Origin: JAGXLC01 sp964585385
Lineage (GTDB): Bacteria > Bacteroidota > Bacteroidia > Bacteroidales > UBA12077
DNA length: 64,000 nt
NCBI GenBank assembly: GCA_964585385.1
Contig: CAZPDP010000004.1
Location: forward strand, 71,629 to 135,628
Direction of reading: 5' to 3'
Under the pieces are notes generated by a model. The model saw nothing but the letters and a program-made list of their open reading frames with translations. It ran no database searches and had not been told where the DNA came from. Numbering within the stretch: position 1 is the first letter of the stretch; each line of letters opens with the position of its first letter. The translations under genes and the position numbers were made by a program. This document shows, piece by piece, positions 34,083 to 40,643 of this stretch.

Positions 34083-35519
34083 TCATCTGTTCATCAAAAT
34101 GCTGTAAATTTCTTCCACAGATGTCATACCTTCTTCAAACAAGGCCATAGCCTGGTCGGCCAGGGTTTGAATGTTCCTTTCCTTCATAAATTCCGATGAA
34201 TCCAGTTGGTTTTCCTTAATGGCCTGGCCCAGTTCCTCATCCACCGGGATAATTTCATAGACCGCTTTTCTACCTTTATAGCCGGTATAATAACAACTTT
34301 CACAACCCACCGGCACGTAATGCTCTTCTACATTTCTATTCGTTTTATAATTTTTTGGATATAAATTGGGATCAAACTTTTTCATTCTTTTACATTCCGG
34401 GCAAAGCAAACGCACTAACCTCTGAGCAGCCGAAAGGTTGATTGTATTGGAAAGCAGAAATGACGGCACACCCATATCCACCAACCTTGAAATGGTTCCC
34501 CATGCCGAATTGGTATGAATGGTTGACAACACAAGGTGGCCTGTTAAAGCCGCCCGGGTTGCCATTTGGGCTGTCTCGCTGTCCCTTATCTCACCCAGCA
34601 TGATGATGTCGGGGTCCTGCCGCAGGAAGGTTCTCAGGGCGCTGGCAAAAGTGAGTCCTATGCTTTCCTTCAACTGCACCTGGTTTATACCTTCCAGGGT
34701 GTACTCAATCGGATCTTCAATTGTAAGAATATTAGAAAATTCATTGTTCAGAATTTTCAGGGTAGCATAGAGCGTGGTGGTCTTTCCCGAACCCGTGGGG
34801 CCACTAATCAATATAATCCCATAGGGTTTTTTGACTGCTTCCAGGTAAGTTTCCAACTGAACCTTATCCATACCCAGTTCAGCAATGTCGATTTCCGTAG
34901 CATCTTTGCTCAGTAGCCTCAGGACAATCTTTTCTCCATGCAGGGTGGGAAGTACTGAAACACGTATATCAAAACTGTCCGAACCTGTATTAAAAAATAT
35001 CCTGCCATCCTGGGGAAGCCGTTTTTCCGCAATATCCAGGTTGGATTTGATCTTTACCTTGTTGACAATGGCCGGGTAATCTTTTTTCTTTACAATATAA
35101 CGCTCTACCAGTTTCCCGTCAATTCTCATCCGTACACGGCATTGCTCCTCATAAGGTTCTATATGGATATCACTGCTTCCAATCTCATTGGCTTCATAGA
35201 TTAGGTCAACCAGGAAGTCATCGGATTTTTTTCGGGAATCCACCTGTTTGCCACGGGCTCTCTTCCGGTCGGCTTTGCGGTAATATTTGGCCAGGGTTTT
35301 CCGGATTATATCGCTTTCTGTTGGGAACAATTCAACCTCTTTTCCAAAGAGCATTTCCAGTTCTTCCTTATGGAACCCGTTGGCCTCATTTTGATCCACA
35401 AAGAAACCGAGTTTATTATCATTCGCATACTTTGGAATGACAAAGTAATGCCATGCCTGTCCCGAGCTTAAAATCTGCTGGAGATCGGTGGAAAGTTCTA
35501 TGTAATCCCTGGTTTCCAT
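34083..35519 (-). CDS. gspE: Type II secretion/pilus extension ATPase GspE/PilB
   Basis: Cytoplasmic hexameric ATPase, 478 residues. A short N-terminal N1E/N2E region, then Walker A GPTGSGKTTT at 240-249, the Asp box (TIEDPIEY), Walker B (DIIMLGEIRD), the His box (ATRAALTGHLVLSTIHTNS) and a C-terminal four-cysteine metal motif (CPECKR ... CESCYYTG). The metal motif separates extension ATPases GspE/PilB from the PilT retraction group. It is one base from the prepilin peptidase gene. No PilT is in the cluster, which fits a secretion pseudopilus better than a retractile pilus. Confidence 0.95.
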   Translation of the reverse strand: METRDYIELSTDLQQILSSGQAWHYFVIPKYANDNKLGFFVDQNEANGFHKEELEMLFGKEVELFPTESDIIRKTLAKYYRKADRKRARGKQVDSRKKSDDFLVDLIYEANEIGSSDIHIEPYEEQCRVRMRIDGKLVERYIVKKKDYPAIVNKVKIKSNLDIAEKRLPQDGRIFFNTGSDSFDIRVSVLPTLHGEKIVLRLLSKDATEIDIAELGMDKVQLETYLEAVKKPYGIILISGPTGSGKTTTLYATLKILNNEFSNILTIEDPIEYTLEGINQVQLKESIGLTFASALRTFLRQDPDIIMLGEIRDSETAQMATRAALTGHLVLSTIHTNSAWGTISRLVDMGVPSFLLSNTINLSAAQRLVRLLCPECKRMKKFDPNLYPKNYKTNRNVEEHYVPVGCESCYYTGYKGRKAVYEIIPVDEELGQAIKENQLDSSEFMKERNIQTLADQAMALFEEGMTSVEEIYSILMNR

Positions 35520-35520
35520 T

Positions 35521-36027
35521 TTACAATAACAGGTTTATAATCCATTGATCGGAGTGCAAATCAAGCGGAATAAAATATGCCAGACCTGTTACTCCTGCTA
35601 ATAGTACTGCCATAGCCCCGGCCAATGGGATTTTTTCTACTTCTTTAAATAAAGTGAATATCAGAAAGCCTGTTAAACTCATAAACAGGGAAAAAATAAC
35701 AAATACCATATAGTTCACAGGCGAAAAAGCCAGGGTTATGACCCATAAAAACAACAAATCACCCACCCCGAAATACCGGTTGAATATATTCACGAACCGC
35801 TTGTGTTTGATTGAAAAATAAGCGGTAACTATTGATAATTGGAGGATTACAAAGCCCGTATTGAACAAAACATTTCTTATATGCCCCGTACCTGTCTCAA
35901 GATGGACAATATGGAGGATTAAAATCCCCAATCCAACAGGAAATAAATACCAGGAGATTGCCCGGTATTTGAAATCCTGTATTGAAATTATGATAAGCCA
36001 AAAAATAAAAGCAAACTGCACAATCAT
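35521..36027 (-). CDS. Minimal type IV prepilin peptidase (A24 family)
   Basis: A 168-residue polytopic membrane protein with the two aspartates of A24 aspartic peptidases: Asp18 in SIQDFKYRAIS and Asp90 in FGVGD. The zinc-binding and methyltransferase N-terminal domain of classical GspO/PilD is absent, as in TadV-like and archaeal enzymes. It would cleave the leaders of the nearby pseudopilins, all with Ala before the cut. Its ATG follows the LamG gene stop without a gap. Confidence 0.8.
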   Translation of the reverse strand: MIVQFAFIFWLIIISIQDFKYRAISWYLFPVGLGILILHIVHLETGTGHIRNVLFNTGFVILQLSIVTAYFSIKHKRFVNIFNRYFGVGDLLFLWVITLAFSPVNYMVFVIFSLFMSLTGFLIFTLFKEVEKIPLAGAMAVLLAGVTGLAYFIPLDLHSDQWIINLLL

Positions 36028-37161
36028 CTACTCATCGATTATAGACTGAATTACATTTTTGAGATATTTATTCTCTTTCTCTAACTTTTCAATTCTTTTA
36101 TTTTGTTCAATTACATACAGTGTAAGCTCCTCAATCTTTTCCAAAAGTTTAGCATCCATCTCACCAAGGTCTACCCCATTCTCTTTAACCTCTTTTGCTG
36201 AAGGAATACCAGGTAAATGCTTATTGTTCCGGATAAATTCTTCAATTTCGGCGAGCGTTTCCAGGTCATAATCCTCCTCAAATACATAATCTGACCATTC
36301 TTTCAGAGTCACATTGATTTCCTTTGCCACCATTTTCCCATCTACTGCAAATGTATAACCTTCGGGCACGTTGGTGTTTCCTATCGATACATCAGCATCA
36401 TTGACATACACCCGGTTTTTCTCAATTTGCCAGCCTGATGAGGTTTTGGCTGGTTGTTCGCCATACAGAGCCTGAATTTCTTCCTCACTCAAGGCCCGGT
36501 CATAAATTCGAATATCATCTAACTTCCCATTTTGAAAATACAGAGGATTTTTATCACGGAATTTTCCGACTAACATATCTCTTCCTGTATTATTAACGGT
36601 GGTACCTTCCGGAATTTCAATCTCTCCACTGCTTTGTCCATCAATATAGATAATAAGCTTATTGCCTCTTCTTAAACCCACAAGGTGATGCCATGAATTT
36701 AAAGATAAGGAGGTCCCGGCATCAAAAATATATTTTGTTTCCCCTTCTTCAATTCCAAAAGTAGGAATGTTGTCATTTCTGTTCCCACAGTCTAAATACC
36801 ACTCATTGGTGCCAGGTGATGCTCCTGTATTCCACTTTGAAATACAAACGCCTCTCCAGGATTTGGTGGTATTATACTTGTAAACCCAAACAGAAATAGT
36901 AAAATCTTCCGATCCAAAATCGAAAGTACCATCATCCGGAATTAAGATGCTTTTGTGTCTACTGAATTCATACGCCCCTTTAGCATTACCCGTTCTATCA
37001 GAAGTAAGTATTGCATTATTAACCGTACCATGGTTTTCATTGGAGCTGTAATCTTTTGCGTTTCCGTCAAAAGACCAGTAACCGATATAATCATCGGGTT
37101 GGGCTAAAAGGTTCAGGGATGTAAACAACACAAATCCCATCAGAAAATTTAGTTTTTTCAT
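36028..37161 (-). CDS. Exported LamG-domain protein with coiled-coil C-terminus
   Basis: A 377-residue protein with a signal peptide (NFLMGFVLFTSLNLLA). A LamG/concanavalin-like domain at about 25-235 begins DDYIGYWSFDGNAKDYSSNENHG (ends shown: DDYIGYWSFDG, DYSSNENHG) and ends with LDDIRIYDRALSEEEIQALYG, a hallmark of this fold. A linker with VSIGNTNVPEGYTFAVDGKM and a long coiled coil (IEELTLYVIEQNKRIEKLEK) resemble the C-termini of Bacteroidota fibre-like proteins. Located inside the secretion cluster, it may be a substrate or tip component. It has no T9SS sorting domain. Confidence 0.75.
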   Translation of the reverse strand: MKKLNFLMGFVLFTSLNLLAQPDDYIGYWSFDGNAKDYSSNENHGTVNNAILTSDRTGNAKGAYEFSRHKSILIPDDGTFDFGSEDFTISVWVYKYNTTKSWRGVCISKWNTGASPGTNEWYLDCGNRNDNIPTFGIEEGETKYIFDAGTSLSLNSWHHLVGLRRGNKLIIYIDGQSSGEIEIPEGTTVNNTGRDMLVGKFRDKNPLYFQNGKLDDIRIYDRALSEEEIQALYGEQPAKTSSGWQIEKNRVYVNDADVSIGNTNVPEGYTFAVDGKMVAKEINVTLKEWSDYVFEEDYDLETLAEIEEFIRNNKHLPGIPSAKEVKENGVDLGEMDAKLLEKIEELTLYVIEQNKRIEKLEKENKYLKNVIQSIIDE

Positions 37162-37238
37162 GCTTAATAAAGTTTAAATTTTAAAAATTATCTCAAGTAT
37201 GCTAATAAGTTTCACTTTCAAAGGCTTAAAAAAAACCT

Positions 37239-37310
37239 AAACCACATAAGGCATATAAGATACATAGAAGGAAGAAAACCTATGTGCTTTCATATATCAT
37301 ACATAGGTTG
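37239..37310. repeat. Second inverted-repeat element (CATAAGGCATA words)
   Basis: ACCACATAAGGCATATAAGA with TACATAG at the left and CTATGTGCTTTCATATATCA with TACATAGG at the right are imperfect inverted repeats of one another. Same architecture as the CCGCAGAG units but a different word. It lies just past the gspG stop. Confidence 0.5.
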
Positions 37311-37715
37311 TCAGTCCTTCACTACTTCCTTTAGCTTCTTATCCTGATCAATTTCCCAGACATTATACACCCCGTCACCGTCAAAATCCACCACAGCTGT
37401 CGCTGTTGCTTTGAAACTATTTACAGAAGCTTCGACTATGTTTATTTTATAATTTGCATTCCCACCTTCTGTGGTAAGCTTTTGATGCTCAAAGCCAATC
37501 TCTTCGAATTCCCTGGAGTATCTTGAATGCATATAAAAATAACTTTGTTCGAGGGTGTATAAATGTTCGAGCTGTATCTTTGCTTCTGTACTTTTGGCTT
37601 TAGTGATTAGAGGCATCAGATTAGGAAGAGCCAGTAATACGAGGATACCGATAATGACCAAAACCACTAACAATTCCGTAAGTGTAAAAGCCGCCAGCTT
37701 TTTCATTTTTGGCAT
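37311..37715 (-). CDS. gspG: Major pseudopilin (GspG-like)
   Basis: A 134-residue protein with the leader MPKMKKLAA followed by FTLTELLVVLVIIGILVLLALP; cleavage after Ala9 leaves Phe at +1 and Glu at +5. The small C-terminal domain ends in strands and a VDFDGDGVYNVWEID segment that could bind calcium, as in GspG. It is the first gene of the cluster, as expected for the major subunit. Ala instead of Gly at -1 is unusual and shared with the other pseudopilins here. Confidence 0.82.
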   Translation of the reverse strand: MPKMKKLAAFTLTELLVVLVIIGILVLLALPNLMPLITKAKSTEAKIQLEHLYTLEQSYFYMHSRYSREFEEIGFEHQKLTTEGGNANYKINIVEASVNSFKATATAVVDFDGDGVYNVWEIDQDKKLKEVVKD

Positions 37716-38024
37716 AAATGAGTAGTTTAATTGAATAAATGCTTTTATAAGGACAAATGATAACTCAAAATTAAAACAAAGTTTTGATTTATAAAATTCT
37801 GTTCAAAAAAACATGTGTAAACAAAACTACCATCAATAGGCATATACGGAAAGAAATTGCATCGAACGTTTTAATTTAGATGAATTCAAAATAACCTAAC
37901 GGTTGAATATAATTTCACCTTAAAATCTGATATGGATGGGGAAATGTGAGTAAGGTAAAATACCGGTATCATTGGAATAGTCGTGAATTAGCGAATAAAC
38001 GGATACACAGGGTTAACAAATAAA
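37716..38024. other. Intergenic region upstream of gspG
   Basis: About 300 AT-rich bases between the gspG start and the terminator of the Yip1-like gene. No credible ORF, RNA or clean promoter consensus was recognised; the cluster promoter presumably lies here. Confidence 0.4.
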
Positions 38025-38027
38025 AAA

Positions 38028-38067
38028 AGCACCTAAGCTCAAGAAATAAGAAAGGAGCTTAAGTGCT
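38028..38067 (-). terminator. Terminator of the Yip1-like gene
   Basis: AGCACCTAAGCTC (38028-38040) pairs with GAGCTTAAGTGCT (38055-38067), 12 of 13 positions; the minus-strand transcript then runs into a T tract. Confidence 0.82.
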
Positions 38068-38086
38068 CTGTATGGTTCAGTGATTC

Positions 38087-39091
38087 TTACTTCTTTTCCC
38101 AGTCAATCTGGTCTTTCCAGTCTTTATCTTCTTTCAGAAAATCAAGCAGCGCGTCCTCCACATCATCTTTGGACAGATCTTCCTCCGCACTTTTGTAATA
38201 ACCCGAGTTGTCGCGGAATTCAATCATGTAGCCATCCTCTTTCATGGTGACTTTAATAAACTTTGTTCCTTGCATTAAGCTGAAAGAACTAACCTCTTCA
38301 TTCAGATTTTCTATTGCATCTTTCACATCGGATTTATCAGCATCTGATAATGTTTCCCCATCGCCCATAACAACTCTGAAGGAAGTCATCTCTTCTGTCA
38401 TTTCTTCGGCGGCCTTCTGGTATTCTTTGGATACCTCTTCCGCAGCCTTTTGATAATCTTTCATCAGTTTTTCTGCTTTCTTACTGGAAAAGCCGGAATA
38501 TTTCTTCACAGCAGTTCTCGTAGCCAGACCAATTATGAAAATTAACACCAGAATTCCTGCCAGAATAAAATGAATCGCTTTAGCGGGTTTTAATTCCGCT
38601 TTAAGTGATTGAGTGACACCGAAAAACAGCATATAGATTGCATAAAGATTCACCACAAGGGTGATTAGAGCTGCAAAAGTACCACCGATAGCCGCTGTGA
38701 AACCCAGAAAAGCGCTAATGGGCATAATCACCATGACAGAAGCTGTCACACGCATATTCGCCTCGAAATCATTGCTACCTTTGGCAATAGCTGAAATAAT
38801 CAGAACAATCACTGCTCCGATAAATACACCGATGACTGCCCAGATTACCGAACCCAGGAAAGCCATTACTCCAACGGCCCCACCGAAAATTCCACCGGTA
38901 AAGCCGCTAATATTCAGCAAACTCCACAGCAGAGAAAATATTCCTGCTATTACACCGTACGTTAATGCTTTTAAAATCGGTTTCCCGATTCCACCTTCGG
39001 TGGGCATTGAACTAAAATATTCTTTAGGACTCACAAGAACTTTCTTTGAGTCCTCAAAAATTTTTGATAAACTAAAACCTTCTGATGCCAT
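38087..39091 (-). CDS. Yip1-like multi-pass membrane protein
   Basis: A 334-residue inner-membrane protein with about five hydrophobic helices between residues 45 and 195 (ALTYGVIAGIFSLLWSLL, VIWAVIGVFIGAVIVLIISA, AFLGFTAAIGGTFAALITLV, IHFILAGILVLIFIIGLA), as in the Yip1 domain. The soluble C-terminal 135 residues are charged and include two near-repeats MKDYQKAAEEVSKEYQKAAE. Start is set by a clear ATG. Function unknown. Confidence 0.7.
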   Translation of the reverse strand: MASEGFSLSKIFEDSKKVLVSPKEYFSSMPTEGGIGKPILKALTYGVIAGIFSLLWSLLNISGFTGGIFGGAVGVMAFLGSVIWAVIGVFIGAVIVLIISAIAKGSNDFEANMRVTASVMVIMPISAFLGFTAAIGGTFAALITLVVNLYAIYMLFFGVTQSLKAELKPAKAIHFILAGILVLIFIIGLATRTAVKKYSGFSSKKAEKLMKDYQKAAEEVSKEYQKAAEEMTEEMTSFRVVMGDGETLSDADKSDVKDAIENLNEEVSSFSLMQGTKFIKVTMKEDGYMIEFRDNSGYYKSAEEDLSKDDVEDALLDFLKEDKDWKDQIDWEKK

Positions 39092-39563
39092 AATTTTTTA
39101 TGTTTATAGATTTATAAAGGCAAGATATGGAAAATATAGGAAATGTGAAAGAATTAAGGAATTATTCTATTTATATTTTTCTAAATTAGTTTCATATTAC
39201 CCTAGATAATCATATAATGACAAACTTTCTAAATCCTAATAAGAATATTACAATCCATATAAATACGATGTTTTATAAATTTAAAGCAAACCTGAAAAAA
39301 TAAATCCTTGCTACCTCCTGAAATTAAAAAACCAAACGCTATAATTTCTTTGGAATAATTATTGCCTCTGTTCAATAAAACCTGTGTAATAAATATTTTT
39401 TTGTTTAACTTTTTACATATAATAATTAAACAAAAAATACATTAAAAATGTTCCTACTTTATAATTTCTTAAAGAGAAAGCAAATAAAAATATAATAGGC
39501 ACTTGAGCTTATTTAAAAAAGGTAAACAAACTCAGGTAAAAACTATAATAGAAAGCTTACGGA
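39092..39563. other. AT-rich intergenic region between divergent genes
   Basis: About 470 bases with no credible ORF, RNA or repeat recognised. It must hold the promoters of the Yip1-like gene and the response regulator, but no clean TAnnTTTG box with a spaced -33 was found. Confidence 0.4.
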
Positions 39564-39962
39564 ATGAACAATAAACCCAAAATAACAATTATTGATAACC
39601 ATCCGGATAATCTTTTGCTAATGCAGGAATTATTATCTGAAGAATTTGAGATTCTCTCAATTAGTGATCCCAGAGAGGCCATAGATTTTATTTCAGAATT
39701 TCATGCTGATTTAATAATTTCCGATAATATGATGCCTGAGCTTGATGGTATAACCCTCATAAAAAAAATAAAAATCAAATTTCCTTCTATACCTGTTATT
39801 TTAATCTCTTCAATAACAAGCCTGGAATCAGAATATGAAGCTTTCCAGGCAGGGGCAGCAACATACCTTCCCAAACCTGTTGATTTTAATGTGCTGATTA
39901 ATAAAATTAAATCCATCATCAATACTAAATGTCAAAACGATGGAGTCCAATTACCCGAGTGA
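39564..39962 (+). CDS. Single-domain response regulator (CheY-like)
   Basis: A 132-residue receiver with no output domain. Phosphoacceptor Asp54 in LIISDNMMPELDG, acidic pocket residue Asp11, switch Ser82/Ser83 and Lys104 in YLPKPVD are all present. The second acidic pocket residue is Asn12. It likely passes phosphate in a relay or binds a partner. The downstream DNA contains remains of another receiver (opposite strand) and a PAS domain, so it may be the survivor of a larger signalling locus. Confidence 0.9.
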   Translation: MNNKPKITIIDNHPDNLLLMQELLSEEFEILSISDPREAIDFISEFHADLIISDNMMPELDGITLIKKIKIKFPSIPVILISSITSLESEYEAFQAGAATYLPKPVDFNVLINKIKSIINTKCQNDGVQLPE

Positions 39963-40208
39963 AGGATCTTGGTATCTCTGTTTGTTAGTAAAACCTTTAA
40001 GCTTTCAATAAGTTCCTTATATTTTAATGGCTTAAACAATGAAAGACAGGTTTCTAACGCCTCGGCCGTCTGAGGATGCGAATGCACATCAATGAGACCT
40101 CACCCAAAAAGGCATATTATTAATTTGACATTCAGATATTTATCCTTAACTTCCATAATAACCTCTATTCCATCTTTTTCTGGTATGATAATAACAGGAA
40201 CAACAAAA
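39932..40208 (-). pseudogene. Decayed response-regulator receiver
   Basis: The minus-strand frame reads VPVIIIPEKDGIEVIMEVKD, then NVKLIICLFG, an in-frame TGA, and GLIDVHSHPQTAEALETCLS followed by LFKPLKYKELIESLKVLL. PEKDGIEVI matches the segment after the receiver phosphoacceptor and FKPLKYKELI the conserved Lys-Pro region. The N-terminal half with the phosphoacceptor is missing. A stop codon and truncation mark it as dead. Its end overlaps the CheY-like gene on the other strand. Confidence 0.65.
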
Positions 40209-40220
40209 AGGCCGCTTTAA

Positions 40221-40619
40221 AGAGCTTTAAAAAATAGTTATCTTACCATCATCGATGAAAATCTGCTATCGGAAAACCTGCTCAATCATCTTCAATACCT
40301 GAACTTAACAGTTGAATGGCTGTTAAGCATTCTTAACAACCTTTCTGTTGGGTTATTTATTTCCGACAGAAATAATTATCTGGCATATAATTCAATTTTT
40401 AAAAAAATCACTGCCCTTACCTATGAGGAAATTCAAAAATCCGGAGTTTCCTCGTTTTTTAATGAACCTGATGACAAAAAAATAAAAGAAGATATTCGGA
40501 AGGTCCTGGAAAAAGAAACGGAAAGTTTTACCGCAAATATAGAACTGAAAAAAAACAAGGCCGGAGAAAGAAAAATTGAAAATGCATTGAGAATTCAACC
40601 GTGTAAAGGCGAGATGTAA
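40221..40619 (+). pseudogene. PAS-domain remnant of a sensor protein
   Basis: An open frame with no start codon reads LSILNNLSVGLFISDRNNYL, then AYNSIFKKITALTYEEIQKS, and later FTANIELKKNKAGERKIENA before TAA at 40617-40619. This is a recognisable PAS domain. It lacks both a proper N-terminus and any kinase or other output domain. With the neighbouring receiver relic it suggests a lost two-component or diguanylate-type sensor locus. Confidence 0.6.
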
Positions 40620-40643
40620 ATCTTTCTCTACTCAAAAAAATAA

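Noticed and set aside
36028..37161. T9SS substrate
   Set aside because: The C-terminus is a coiled coil without the Por-type beta domain or the YPNP motif seen in the M14 peptidase.
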